Below, piece by piece: positions 7,789-15,836 of a stretch of 64,000 nucleotides of DNA; position 1 is the first letter of the stretch, and each line of letters begins with the position of its first letter. The stretch spans positions 1,983,001 to 2,047,000 of the forward strand of contig NC_020291.1 of NCBI RefSeq assembly GCF_000340885.1. The letters are read 5' to 3'. This DNA is from Clostridium saccharoperbutylacetonicum N1-4(HMT). GTDB lineage: Bacteria > Bacillota > Clostridia > Clostridiales > Clostridiaceae. A program made the position numbers and the translations under genes. Under the pieces are notes generated by a model that searched no databases, was not told the DNA's origin, and saw only the letters and a list, made by a program, of their open reading frames with translations.

Positions 7789-8832
7789 ATGAAAATGGAA
7801 TATGTAAAATTAGGAAACTCAGATTTGAATGTATCACGAATTTGTATGGGATGTATGGGATTTGGAGATGCAAGCAATGGTCAGCATAGCTGGACAATTG
7901 ATGAAGAAAATTCTAGAAAAATTATAAAAAGAGGTCTTGAGCTTGGAATAAATTTTTTTGATACAGCAATAGGTTATCAAAGTGGTACTAGCGAAAAATA
8001 TTTAGGTAAGGCAATTAAAGATTTTACGAAAAGAGAGGATGTCGTAATAGCAACAAAGTTTCTTCCTAGAACTGTTGAAGAAATAGAACAAGGCATTTCT
8101 GGGCAACAGCATATTGAAAAAATGCTAGATAAAAGTCTTCAAAATTTAGGGATGGATTATGTAGATCTATATATATATCATATGTGGGATTATCAAACAC
8201 CTCTATATTATATATTAGAGGGTTTGAATAACGCAGTAAAATCAGGTAAAGCTCGTTATATTGGAATTTCAAATTGCTTTGCATGGCAACTTGCAAAAGC
8301 AAATGCTATGGCTGAAAAAGAAGGCTTTTCCAAATTTATTTCTATTCAAGGACATTATAATCTTATATTCCGTGAGGAAGAAAGAGAAATGTCACAACTT
8401 TGCAGAGAAGATAACATAGCTATGACTCCTTATAGTGCACTTGCTAGTGGAAGATTGGCAAAGCATCCAGAGGAAACGTCTAAACGTTTGGAACAAGACA
8501 CATATGCAAAATTTAAATATGATGAAATGGCTGAATATGATAATGTAATCATTAATCGTGTATCAGAACTTGCAAAGGAGAAGAATGTTTCGATGACAGA
8601 AATTTCTTTAGCATGGTTATTAACAAAGGTTGCATCACCTGTAGTTGGAACTACTAAGCTTCATCATGTGGAAGGGGCAGTTAATGCCGTAAAATTAAAA
8701 TTAACTGATGAAGAAATAAAGTATCTTGAAGAGCCATATGTACCACATAGATTAGTTGGAGTTATGTCGCAGAATACTATTTCCACAAGCACTGAGAAGA
8801 AAGTATGGTCTGTAGGTAATCAAAAAGTTTGA
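7789..8832 (+). CDS. Aldo/keto reductase
   Basis: The 347-aa TIM-barrel reductase shows the family tetrad: Asp and Tyr in NFFDTAIGYQSGTSE, Lys in VIATKFLPR and His in DLYIYHMWD. The C-terminal NADPH-binding part includes VASPVVGTTKLHHVEGAV. The family reduces aldehydes and ketones with NADPH. The ATG at 7789 has an SD (GGAG) 4 nt away; an in-frame ATG at 7795 has better spacing, so the first two residues are uncertain. Position after the flavodoxin gene and MerR-type promoter 3 suggests aldehyde-induced expression. Confidence 0.92.
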   Translation: MKMEYVKLGNSDLNVSRICMGCMGFGDASNGQHSWTIDEENSRKIIKRGLELGINFFDTAIGYQSGTSEKYLGKAIKDFTKREDVVIATKFLPRTVEEIEQGISGQQHIEKMLDKSLQNLGMDYVDLYIYHMWDYQTPLYYILEGLNNAVKSGKARYIGISNCFAWQLAKANAMAEKEGFSKFISIQGHYNLIFREEEREMSQLCREDNIAMTPYSALASGRLAKHPEETSKRLEQDTYAKFKYDEMAEYDNVIINRVSELAKEKNVSMTEISLAWLLTKVASPVVGTTKLHHVEGAVNAVKLKLTDEEIKYLEEPYVPHRLVGVMSQNTISTSTEKKVWSVGNQKV

Positions 8833-8846
8833 TTTTTTGAATATAC

Positions 8847-8890
8847 GAGCTTAAGGGGTGATTTAATCAAGCTTTAAGCTCATTAGTGTT
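8847..8890 (+). terminator. Hairpin between aldo/keto reductase and XRE genes
   Basis: GAGCTTAA (8847-8854) pairs with TTAAGCTC (8874-8881), followed by a T-containing tail. The two flanking genes converge, so it may terminate both. Confidence 0.55.
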
Positions 8891-8901
8891 TTAAAATATA
8901 T

Positions 8902-9294
8902 TTATCTTTGTCTTTTTTCAATCATGTATTTCATATCTGCTTTTAAGGCTGCAATTAATAATTTGCCAAGTGAGTCTTTAGGCATGTTATCTTGATCAAA
9001 TATTTCGTCAATATCTTTAATTGAACCCAGATCAAGAATAGCATCTAGAGATTTTTTTAGCGATTTAAAATCATCTCTAGTATTTACATAGTCTTCTTTC
9101 TTTATTCCATATATCCAGTATTCCTCAGGGGATTCGCTTATTAAAACTACCTTTTCAATAAAATTTTTTGAGGGATTTCTTTTTCCGCTTTCAATTAAGC
9201 TATAATAACTTTCGCTAACCTCGAGTTTAGCTGCCATTTCTTTTCTTCTTAGCTTTAGCTCTTTTCGAAATTTTTCTAAGCGTTCATTAAACAT
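8902..9294 (-). CDS. XRE-family HTH repressor (phage-type)
   Basis: The 130-aa protein has an N-terminal helix-turn-helix of the Cro/CI type (KLRRKEMAAKLEVSESYYSLIESGKRNPS, residues ~15-43) and an acidic C-terminal helical region with no peptidase motif. It is transcribed away from a replication-type gene run, the usual layout of a phage repressor facing early genes. The intergenic region at 9295-9739 carries several inverted repeats that could be its operators. It probably keeps the 9.7-12.2 kb genes silent. Confidence 0.85.
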   Translation of the reverse strand: MFNERLEKFRKELKLRRKEMAAKLEVSESYYSLIESGKRNPSKNFIEKVVLISESPEEYWIYGIKKEDYVNTRDDFKSLKKSLDAILDLGSIKDIDEIFDQDNMPKDSLGKLLIAALKADMKYMIEKRQR

Positions 9295-9360
9295 ATGCTT
9301 ATCTCCTTTATATATCTAGTGTACTTGCTTGTATACTACTTGATTTTACTTATTTTATAC

Positions 9361-9422
9361 ATAGACTACATATACGCAAGGTAGTCTATAATTTGCCTAT
9401 TTTGTTCTAAAATATAAGAACA
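9361..9422. promoter_or_regulatory. Operator-like inverted repeats between XRE and replication genes
   Basis: The 445-bp gap at 9295-9739 contains a perfect 9-bp inverted repeat, ATAGACTAC (9361-9369) and GTAGTCTAT (9381-9389). A related half-site GTATACTAC lies nearer the XRE gene. TGTTCT/AGAACA (9403-9408, 9417-9422) and a 16-bp palindrome TTACATTTAAATGTAA (9678-9693) also occur. They are good candidates for repressor operators; no clear -35/-10 pair could be fixed. The rest of the gap is very AT-rich and shows no gene. Confidence 0.5.
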
Positions 9423-9739
9423 TTTGATGTAAATTATATCTTTGATATAGTGTTGTAAGCAATTGTGTATTTTAAATTATAATTAAATTATAAAACAGCT
9501 TTACAAATTTGTAAAATATATATTTCAAATAAATGGAAAAATATTTTTGGTAGATGTAATTTTCTGAAAAGGTATCTAAAAATGATACTTTTAAATTAGA
9601 AATTAGAGGGATATAATTTTAAAATTTCAATAAAGAAAATAAATTTTAAAAAGTGAAAATTATTTTAAAAAAGTACTTTACATTTAAATGTAATATATTT
9701 ACAATTGAGTCGAGGAGGATTGAGAAGGGATTTTAAAAA

Positions 9740-9913
9740 ATGAGAAAAGAAATGTGGATAAAGGCTTATAAGGCTGCAGAAAAACTTCATATCATTAGAA
9801 TGCAGTTTAGTAATATTGAAAATGGTAAGTGTGAAGTTGACATATTAGAAATAGAAAAGTTAAGAAAATTTATGAAAAGAGTATTGATGAAGTTAAATCA
9901 GCATGAGAGGTGA
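9740..9913 (+). CDS. Small phage-type protein of unknown function (57 aa)
   Basis: An open frame from ATG 9740 to TGA 9911-9913 encodes 57 residues, MRKEMWIKAYKAAEKLHI... ending KLNQHER. GAAGGGA lies about 10 nt upstream. It is basic and helical, with no recognised domain. It lies 3 bp upstream of the next gene and so looks translationally coupled to it. Small proteins of this kind are common at the start of phage early operons. Confidence 0.6.
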   Translation: MRKEMWIKAYKAAEKLHIIRMQFSNIENGKCEVDILEIEKLRKFMKRVLMKLNQHER

Positions 9914-9916
9914 CAT

Positions 9917-10150
9917 ATGGTGAATGAAGAAGAAATACTATTTAATAAACTTCATGATGTTATTAAAAATTCTTACTTGAATAGAAAGACACTTACGGTT
10001 TTAGAATGTGCAGAGTTTATAAATGTTAGTAAAGAAGAAATAAGAGAGTTAATAAATAAGCCTAATACTGACTTTCCTTATTTTAAAGTAGGAGCAAAAG
10101 TATTGATAAATAGAGATTTATTACTAGAATGGCTTAAAAAATATCATTAG
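9917..10150 (+). CDS. Excisionase-like HTH DNA-binding protein
   Basis: The 77-aa protein contains the winged helix of the excisionase/HTH_17 family: TLTVLECAEFINVSKEEIRELI, a short loop, then FPYFKVGAKVLINRDLLLEWLKKYH. The second half matches the family wing (FKVG..V.I....LL.WL). It may act as a recombination directionality factor or as an early regulator. It overlaps the early-gene run of the phage-like module; no integrase is present nearby, so an excision role has no visible partner. Confidence 0.8.
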   Translation: MVNEEEILFNKLHDVIKNSYLNRKTLTVLECAEFINVSKEEIRELINKPNTDFPYFKVGAKVLINRDLLLEWLKKYH

Positions 10151-10279
10151 AACATAGAAATATATAGACTGAATTTAAATTATCGCATGAATTTAATAAG
10201 AAAAATAAGTATAATATTTTCTAAATTGAAGCAATTATATTCAAAATTGAAATATTTTATATGTGGGAGCGTGAAAGTT

Positions 10280-11515
10280 ATGGCAGATATTAAATGGATT
10301 AAATTAGCTACTGGTATGCCTGATGATGAAAGAATGAAGTTAATAGATGAAATGCCAGAGAGAGATACAGTTCACTATTTATGGATAAGATTACTTATAC
10401 AAGCAGCTAAGACTAATGCTGATGGGGCAGTTTTCTTATCAGAGGATATGCCATATACTGATACAATGCTTGCTGTAATATTTTCTAGGCCTTTAGCATC
10501 TATAAAACTTGCATTAAAAACATTATTACGTCTTGGGATGATTGAAATAGATTCTGATAAAATAATCAGAATTGTAAACTGGGACAAGCATCAAAACATA
10601 GAGGGAATGGAAAGAGTTCGTGAACAAAATAGAAAAATAGCTGAAGCTCATAGAGAAAAGAAAAAATCAGAGAAGAATGCAACTAAAAGCAATAAGGAAG
10701 AAACTTATAAAGATGAAGCATTAGAAGAAGATATAGATTTAGGAGAAAATAAAGACTTAGATGAAAATGAGGTATTAGAAAATTTAGAAACTAGTGAAGA
10801 AGCTTATGAAAATGCTGTTAGTGATGATAAAACTAATACTCATACTAATGAATCAGTTAGTAATATCAGTGCTGAAACTGCTAATAATAATTGTACTGTT
10901 ACTAAAAATACTAGTAACGTTACACAAAATAAAAGTAACGTTATAGTAACGAAACAGAATAAGAAAGAGATAGAGAATAAGAAAAAGAATAAGAATGAGA
11001 AAAAAGAGATAGATAAAGATAAAAACATAGAGAGTAATAAAAATAATGCTTGTGATTTAAATAATAAAACCTCAGCTTGTGATAAAGCAACAGGTCATTC
11101 TAGTATCTTTGAGCAGCATAATAATACTAAAAATGAAGCTGTAGAAGAAGCGGATATAAATCTTAAAGCTTTAGAGCTTATGCATTATCATGAAAAAATA
11201 ACAGGGAAAGTTGGAGGTTGTGACTACGTTGCACTAAGATCAGCTATTGATATTCATGGAGAAAAGTGGGTTAAGATGGCTATGGATGTTAGCTTTGAGA
11301 AAAATTGTCCAGACATAAAGTATGCTATTGGTATATTAAAAAATTGGAGACGGGAAGGGTATCCAGAGGATAAGGTGGAGGTAAAGAAAAATGGGTTTAG
11401 AAGCGCTGGAAAGAATAGCACAGCGGATAAAAATGAATTTACAGGATTCAAACCAAAAGAACCAAAAAAACTTACAGAAGCCAAACGAAAGTGGGCAGAG
11501 GCGAACCTTATATAA
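10280..11515 (+). CDS. Phage replisome organizer / DnaD-like replication initiator
   Basis: From the ATG at 10280 the protein is 411 aa; the reading frame is open further upstream, but only this start has an SD (GGGAG, ~10 nt away) and gives the typical N-terminus MADIKWIKLATGMPDDERM of the replisome organizer family. Residues 1-110 form the winged-helix N domain. Residues ~110-270 are a low-complexity linker rich in Lys, Glu, Asn and Thr. The C-terminal part (LKALELMHYHEKITGK...YAIGILKNWRREGYP) resembles a DnaD/DnaB-II domain. It would recruit the helicase loader, which is the next gene. Its end overlaps that gene by about 125 bp. Confidence 0.85.
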   Translation: MADIKWIKLATGMPDDERMKLIDEMPERDTVHYLWIRLLIQAAKTNADGAVFLSEDMPYTDTMLAVIFSRPLASIKLALKTLLRLGMIEIDSDKIIRIVNWDKHQNIEGMERVREQNRKIAEAHREKKKSEKNATKSNKEETYKDEALEEDIDLGENKDLDENEVLENLETSEEAYENAVSDDKTNTHTNESVSNISAETANNNCTVTKNTSNVTQNKSNVIVTKQNKKEIENKKKNKNEKKEIDKDKNIESNKNNACDLNNKTSACDKATGHSSIFEQHNNTKNEAVEEADINLKALELMHYHEKITGKVGGCDYVALRSAIDIHGEKWVKMAMDVSFEKNCPDIKYAIGILKNWRREGYPEDKVEVKKNGFRSAGKNSTADKNEFTGFKPKEPKKLTEAKRKWAEANLI

Positions 11516-12191
11516 ATGCGAGAAATGTTCAGATACTGGCTGGATTTTAGTACCACAGAAGAATAGACAGACTCTTGCAATAAGTTGCGAATGCAGGATG
11601 ATAGAGAAGTTGAAAAGTGAGTGGACTTATTCTGGAATCAATGTAGAACATGGTAAAAATACCTTTTCTAATTTTGAGGTTTGGAATAAAGAAGCTGAAA
11701 GATTAAAGGAAACTGCAGCATCGTATTGTAGTGACTTTGATGAAATTAAGGATAGAAGAAGAAATAGTATTTTATTATGTGGTCAAGTTGGAAGTGGAAA
11801 AACACATATTAGTATTGCTATTGCATTAAATTTCCTAAAGCAAAAAATAAAAGTTGTGTACATGCCTTATAGAGATATAATCACAAAGGTAAAACAAAAT
11901 ATGCTTGATCAAGAATACTATAGAAAAATGATATCAAAATATCAATTGTGTGAAGTATTACTTATTGATGATCTTTTTAAAGGAAAAATCAATGAAAGTG
12001 ATATTAACATAATGTTTGAAATTATAAATTATAGATATCTAAACTTCCTGCCAATCATAGTTAGCAGTGAATTTTCTATTGATAGATTATTAGCTTTTGA
12101 TGAAGGGGTAGGGTCAAGGATATATGAAATGTGCAAGGATTATTTAGTTGAAATTGAGAAGGGGATTTGGAATAATTATAGGCTTAGATGA
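11391..12191 (+). CDS. DnaC/DnaI-like helicase loader ATPase
   Basis: The 266-aa AAA+ protein has Walker A GQVGSGKTH and Walker B EVLLIDDLF, followed by an Arg-bearing SRIYEMC segment. The N-terminal region has a zinc-knuckle pattern, CEKCSDTGW then CECRM, as in DnaI and phage loaders. It would load the replicative helicase at the phage origin. The start at 11391 has a strong SD (GGTGGAGG) and lies inside the previous gene in another frame, an overlap of ~125 bp that is often seen between these two genes in Gram-positive phages. Confidence 0.88.
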   Translation: MGLEALERIAQRIKMNLQDSNQKNQKNLQKPNESGQRRTLYKCEKCSDTGWILVPQKNRQTLAISCECRMIEKLKSEWTYSGINVEHGKNTFSNFEVWNKEAERLKETAASYCSDFDEIKDRRRNSILLCGQVGSGKTHISIAIALNFLKQKIKVVYMPYRDIITKVKQNMLDQEYYRKMISKYQLCEVLLIDDLFKGKINESDINIMFEIINYRYLNFLPIIVSSEFSIDRLLAFDEGVGSRIYEMCKDYLVEIEKGIWNNYRLR

Positions 12192-12296
12192 GCAATTATA
12201 AATGGTCAATTGTCGCTGGTCAGTGATCAATTTTGGAGCTGTAAGGCCCAATTGATAATCGATAATTGAGAATAGAATTTGAATATGTTTGAATGT
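12192..12296. repeat. Short spacer rich in CAATT/AATTG repeats
   Basis: About 100 bp after the loader gene hold several copies of CAATTG, TCAATT and AATTGA in both orientations, including GATAATCGATAATTGA. No gene is visible. It may be degenerate repeat DNA or binding-site clusters at the end of the phage module. Confidence 0.35.
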
Positions 12297-12326
12297 ATTG
12301 TCAATTTAATTGACAATTGTAATATA
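12297..12326 (+). promoter_or_regulatory. Promoter with overlapping palindrome upstream of abrB-like gene
   Basis: A 21-bp palindrome with perfect 10-nt arms, centred on ATTGTCAA...TTGACAAT (12297-12317), overlaps a possible TTGTCA (12299-12304), 16-bp spacer and TAATAT (12321-12326). The arrangement suggests repressor or autoregulatory control of the following gene. Confidence 0.5.
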
Positions 12327-12348
12327 TTATGAAAAGGAGATTTTGAAT

Positions 12349-12591
12349 ATGAGAGAATCAGGAATGGTTAGAAACCTTGACAATGTGGGGAGACTTGTAA
12401 TACCAAAGGAAATTAGAAAGGTATTAGGAATAAAGGAAGGAGAGCCACTAGAAATAGTAAAGGTTAATAATGAAATTGTTGTTAAAAAATATAGTAGGGG
12501 ATGCATTTTTTGTGGAAGTGAAAAAGATATTTTGAGATACAAAGCTGTGCTTGTTTGTGGGGAGTGTAAAAGGAATTTGGGACAAGAATAA
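12349..12591 (+). CDS. AbrB/SpoVT-type transcriptional regulator
   Basis: From the ATG at 12349 (SD AAAAGGAG) the protein is 80 aa. Residues 1-50 form a swapped-hairpin AbrB domain (GMVRNLDNVGRLVIPKEIR, then VLGIKEGEPLEIV). The C-terminus carries CIFC and CGEC, a four-cysteine pattern expected to bind zinc, as in many clostridial and phage AbrB proteins. An upstream in-frame ATG at 12310 has no SD and lies in the palindrome, so it was rejected. It is a small DNA-binding transition-state-type regulator; its targets are unknown. Confidence 0.88.
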   Translation: MRESGMVRNLDNVGRLVIPKEIRKVLGIKEGEPLEIVKVNNEIVVKKYSRGCIFCGSEKDILRYKAVLVCGECKRNLGQE

Positions 12592-12608
12592 TATTAAATA
12601 TAGCAATG

Positions 12609-12628
12609 TTTACAAAATATGTTATAAT
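12609..12628 (+). promoter_or_regulatory. Extended -10 promoter (recurrent TTTACAAAATATGTTATAAT box)
   Basis: The -10 TATAAT at 12623-12628 is preceded by TG one base upstream, an extended -10. The full 20-mer recurs exactly at 26921-26940, and with one change at 20582-20601. No good -35 is present at the normal distance. Confidence 0.6.
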
Positions 12629-12660
12629 CTAATGATAAATTGGAATTTGGAGGGACTTAC

Positions 12661-13212
12661 ATGAAATTTAATGAAAAAGAAATCAAATTAAAAGATGGGA
12701 CAAGATGTATATTAAGAAGTCCTAATGAGCTTGATGCTGAAAAAATGCTTGAATATTTGAAAATGACATCAGAAGAAACACATTTTATGGTTAGATATCC
12801 AGAAGAAATTAAAATTACAACTGATAAAGAAATTGAATTTATTAAGGAAAGTTTAAACAGTAAGCAAGACCTTATGATTGCAGCATTTATTGATGATGAA
12901 CTTGCAGGTAATGTAGGACTTAATTGTATAAGAGATCATATTAAACTTAGGCATAGAGCAGCCTTTGGAATTTCAATAAAGGAAAAGTATTGGAATAAGG
13001 GTATTGGAAATATACTTATTAAAGAAGTAATTGAGCAGGCAAAGCAAATTGGTTATGAGCAGATTGAACTGGGAGTATTTTCAGACAATGAAAAAGCCAT
13101 TGATTTATATAAAAAGTATGGTTTTGAGACTTGGGGGATTATGAAAAATGCTTTTAAACTTAAAGATGGAAACTATCATGATGAAATTAACATGGGAAGA
13201 ATGCTAGAATAG
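12661..13212 (+). CDS. GNAT family N-acetyltransferase
   Basis: The 183-aa protein belongs to the GNAT superfamily: motif A reads GISIKEKYWNKGIGNILI (Q/RxxGxG/A-like pyrophosphate loop) and motif B ends in NEKAIDLYKKYGFETWG. This subgroup acetylates small amines, polyamines or protein N-termini. The ATG at 12661 follows an SD (TTGGAGGG); a TTG at 12640 would place that SD inside the gene and was rejected. A recurrent extended -10 box lies just upstream. A terminator follows at 13225. Confidence 0.88.
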   Translation: MKFNEKEIKLKDGTRCILRSPNELDAEKMLEYLKMTSEETHFMVRYPEEIKITTDKEIEFIKESLNSKQDLMIAAFIDDELAGNVGLNCIRDHIKLRHRAAFGISIKEKYWNKGIGNILIKEVIEQAKQIGYEQIELGVFSDNEKAIDLYKKYGFETWGIMKNAFKLKDGNYHDEINMGRMLE

Positions 13213-13224
13213 TTATTTAAATTC

Positions 13225-13272
13225 AAAAGGGAAGTATACTTATAAATTATTTGTAGTATGCTTCCTTTTTTG
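13225..13272 (+). terminator. Rho-independent terminator
   Basis: AAAAGGGAAGTATAC at 13225-13239 pairs with GTATGCTTCCTTTTTT at 13256-13272. It separates the GNAT gene from the convergent EFR1 gene. Confidence 0.8.
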
Positions 13273-13390
13273 TGAAATTTCTTAATATATGTTACAAAAT
13301 AATTATTTTAAGCTTAAATATTTTAGCAGGAAATCAGCCTTCATTAATTATTAAATATTCACGACTTTACCATACATATCTAGAGTTTTG

Positions 13391-14164
13391 TTATTTCTGA
13401 ATTAACTCAGTTACCTTTATGTCTGGATTATGATAGCGGTCTCTGCTTATAGTTACTTTTTTATATTGTATAGATTTTTGTGGACACCATTGCATACAGG
13501 CAAGACAAGATTCACAGTGATGCTCCCATTTTGGCTTTCCTTCATCCATAACTATATTGTTTGCAGGACAGACCTTGGAACATATACCACAACTTATACA
13601 TTTTTCATCAGTCCAAAAGTTCTTATCAATATTTTGGGGTTTAAAAGTTTTATATATCAATTTACCCAAGGTATTTATAATGGGATTAGTCTTATATTCA
13701 ACCTGTAGATTATCCTTTATGTTTGAAGCTATTGTAGAAATTTGATTTTGCTGATTTTTAAAAAGTTTATCTTGTTTTTCTTTTGAGGCAGGAGAATATA
13801 ATAGCTGATCGTTACCTGGTAATAAAATACCAAAGGATGCAGATAATTTAATATCTTTCTTATTCAGTAAGGTTTTTATTTGATTAAGAGATGTACCGAC
13901 TGTTCCTCCAAAAGTTGATATAGCAAAAACATAGGTGTTCTTATTGATGTGCAAATTTTCTATAAAGTTTTTCACCATTACAGGTATTCCTGAAAAATAA
14001 ACAGGAAATACAAAGCCTATTTTATCTGATTGAGTGTCTTCTGAAGTGGACATAGTGTTTTTGGAAATTTGTATAATTTCAGAGTCTTCTAATTGCTCAC
14101 TTAGATCTTTTGCAACCTTTAAACAATTTCCAGTACCAGAAAAATAATAAATTGTTGTAGTCAT
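13391..14164 (-). CDS. EFR1-type ferredoxin-flavodoxin protein
   Basis: The 257-aa protein fuses a flavodoxin domain (IYYFSGTGNCLKVAKDLS, with VFPVYFSGIPVMVKNF) to a C-terminal 2[4Fe-4S] ferredoxin with CISCGICSKVCPANNI and CESCLACMQWCP. This is the EFR1 architecture. Such proteins probably shuttle electrons between ferredoxin-type donors and flavin enzymes in anaerobes. A second copy lies at 28924-29688 on the other strand; the two are clearly homologous but not close duplicates. It has an SD (GGAG) and lies alone between convergent and co-directional neighbours. Confidence 0.9.
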   Translation of the reverse strand: MTTTIYYFSGTGNCLKVAKDLSEQLEDSEIIQISKNTMSTSEDTQSDKIGFVFPVYFSGIPVMVKNFIENLHINKNTYVFAISTFGGTVGTSLNQIKTLLNKKDIKLSASFGILLPGNDQLLYSPASKEKQDKLFKNQQNQISTIASNIKDNLQVEYKTNPIINTLGKLIYKTFKPQNIDKNFWTDEKCISCGICSKVCPANNIVMDEGKPKWEHHCESCLACMQWCPQKSIQYKKVTISRDRYHNPDIKVTELIQK

Positions 14165-14393
14165 GTTAATATCACTCCTTGATTTTTAATAGTAAGTTTA
14201 TTATAGTAAAGAATTTAGATTAATTATATTCAACAACATGTAAAGTATTCGTTATCCCAAGCAGGAAAATATTTATTTTAAAAGTAATGCTGAAAATTTT
14301 TTGTGAAAGAAATTTTACTCAACTTATATTATAAATGATTTTGAATGAATGATTATCAATAACAGTGCATTGCCTGCAAAAAAGTAACTATGG

Positions 14394-14933
14394 TTAATTT
14401 GTAGTTGTTAATCTTTTTATTGTATCATTTAGATTTTCTACAGTAGTAAATCTATCTTTAAATATAGTAAAGTTATAATAATCATATAAGTCTTTAGCCA
14501 AAATATTTCCATTATTAAAAGTTGTATTTGTTTTTTCAGGTGTAATAATATTAAAACCATATTCAAAAGCAACTTTACAAGTAGTATCTATGCAATATTC
14601 AGTTTGCATACCGGTAATAATTAAATTAGTTATATCTTTGCTGTCTAAATATTCTTTTAAATCTGTTTGTCTAAATGCAGAATTGTAATTTTTAGACAGC
14701 ACCTTTTCATTTTTATTTGGACTAATTTCATCATAAATATTCCAACCATCTGAATTTGGTTCTAGAATGCTCCCAATTTCTCCATTGTGCTGAACGAAAA
14801 TCACTTCTGTATTATTTTCTCTACATATTTTTATTAGGCTTTTTATGTTATGTATAACTTCATTTATATCAAAAGGATTCAATTTTACTAATGCCTTTTG
14901 AACATCGATAACTAAAAGTGCTGTATTTTTCAT
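14394..14933 (-). CDS. Isochorismatase-family cysteine hydrolase
   Basis: The 179-aa protein has the catalytic triad of the family: Asp in LLVIDVQKA, Lys in EKVLSKNYNSAF and the nucleophilic Cys in TGMQTEYCIDTTC. Members hydrolyse amides or enol ethers such as nicotinamide, N-carbamoyl compounds or isochorismate; the substrate is not readable here. A perfect TTGTAACTA/TAGTTACAA dyad 109 bp upstream (15042-15062) matches operators near the neighbouring Rrf2 gene, so it is probably part of that regulon. Confidence 0.88.
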   Translation of the reverse strand: MKNTALLVIDVQKALVKLNPFDINEVIHNIKSLIKICRENNTEVIFVQHNGEIGSILEPNSDGWNIYDEISPNKNEKVLSKNYNSAFRQTDLKEYLDSKDITNLIITGMQTEYCIDTTCKVAFEYGFNIITPEKTNTTFNNGNILAKDLYDYYNFTIFKDRFTTVENLNDTIKRLTTTN

Positions 14934-15041
14934 TTTTTTATCTCCTTTTTTATTTCAAATTATAAATACTCTAACTGACTTATTTTTGTTTTATTATGTG
15001 CATAATAATGATCTATATATTTGAATATAATATTATAATTA

Positions 15042-15062
15042 TTGTAACTAAAGTAGTTACAA
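15042..15062 (-). promoter_or_regulatory. Rrf2-type operator upstream of the isochorismatase gene
   Basis: TTGTAACTA and TAGTTACAA form a perfect 9-bp inverted repeat with a 3-bp spacer. Minus-strand TATAAT lies adjacent at 15032-15037. Related dyads occur at 15529, 15647 and 15670. Confidence 0.65.
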
Positions 15063-15076
15063 CAAAAATAAAAAAA

Positions 15077-15514
15077 TTAAATTTCGTTATTTATTTTATT
15101 ATTTAGATCTTTAATTAAATTTTCAAGTGTAACAGAAGATAGAACATTTTCCATAGCATCTTGAGCTTTAAATAACACTAATTCAAGAAGGCTTTGAATA
15201 TTTTTCCCGATAGGGCAATCTGGATTAGGATTTTCATTGAATTGAAAAATGCCTCCTTCATCTACAACGTTAACTGCTTTATAAATTTCAAGTAAAGTTA
15301 TATCGTTTAATGGCTTATTAATAGATGCACCTCCAGTTCCAGAAGTTACATTTATTAAACCTGCTTTTTTTAACATACTAGTTATTCTTCTAATTACTAC
15401 AGGATTTGTATTTACACTGCCTGCAATAAATTCAGAAGTACAAAGTACGTCTTTTTGAATAGCTAAAACTGATAATATGTGAATAGCTACAGTAAATCGA
15501 CTACTAATTTTCAA
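15077..15514 (-). CDS. Rrf2 family transcriptional regulator
   Basis: The 145-aa protein has the Rrf2 winged helix: MKISSRFTVAIHILSVLA, then VNTNPVVIRRITSMLKKAGLI and the wing GTGGASINKPLNDITLLEIYKAV. A CPIG cysteine lies at about residue 98, but the three-Cys cluster of IscR/NsrR is absent, so it resembles the YwnA-like group that needs no Fe-S cluster. It is divergent from the DsbA-like gene, and an operator overlaps its own SD region, which implies autorepression. It probably senses thiol or electrophile stress, judged from its target genes. Confidence 0.88.
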   Translation of the reverse strand: MKISSRFTVAIHILSVLAIQKDVLCTSEFIAGSVNTNPVVIRRITSMLKKAGLINVTSGTGGASINKPLNDITLLEIYKAVNVVDEGGIFQFNENPNPDCPIGKNIQSLLELVLFKAQDAMENVLSSVTLENLIKDLNNKINNEI

Positions 15515-15528
15515 TTTTTATCACCTCG

Positions 15529-15549
15529 TTGTAACTATTATAGTTTCAA
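15529..15549 (-). promoter_or_regulatory. Rrf2-type operator at the Rrf2 gene start
   Basis: TTGTAACTAT and ATAGTTTCAA form a 21-bp dyad with one mismatch, immediately before the start codon of the Rrf2 gene. Binding here would block its own expression. Confidence 0.65.
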
Positions 15550-15629
15550 CCATAAAAACAGTCAAGTATATTTTAACATTTCCCAAATTACTTGTCGGAT
15601 TTAAAATGAAAAAATATATGAATATAGTA

Positions 15630-15692
15630 TTGACAAAATTAATCGATGTAACTATAATGATTACAACATGATGTAACTGACGCTGTTACATC
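15630..15692 (+). promoter_or_regulatory. Consensus promoter with two Rrf2-type operators for the DsbA-like gene
   Basis: TTGACA (15630-15635) and TATAAT (15653-15658) are 17 bp apart, an exact sigma-A consensus. A TGTAACTAT...ATGATTACA dyad (15647-15665) covers the -10. A perfect 8-bp dyad GATGTAAC/GTTACATC (15670-15692) lies at the expected start of transcription. The layout is typical of tight repression. Confidence 0.75.
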
Positions 15693-15836
15693 TAGAGTTA
15701 ATGTTATAAGGCGTTTTGTTTTGAAAGGTTTATATTTTCAAGATTGTGCAAAAAGTATATGTTACAGAAGACAATTCTTATAGATATAACTAAAGACTTA
15801 ATTGAAAAAATAGATATGAAAAGGAGAGAATAAATT

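Noticed and set aside
9403..9422. Clostridial LexA box (GAAC-N4-GTTC)
   Set aside because: The half-sites are TGTTCT and AGAACA, 8 bp apart, which is the wrong orientation and spacing.
12310..12348. Longer start for the AbrB-like protein
   Set aside because: It has no SD, falls in the promoter palindrome and adds residues not found in the family.
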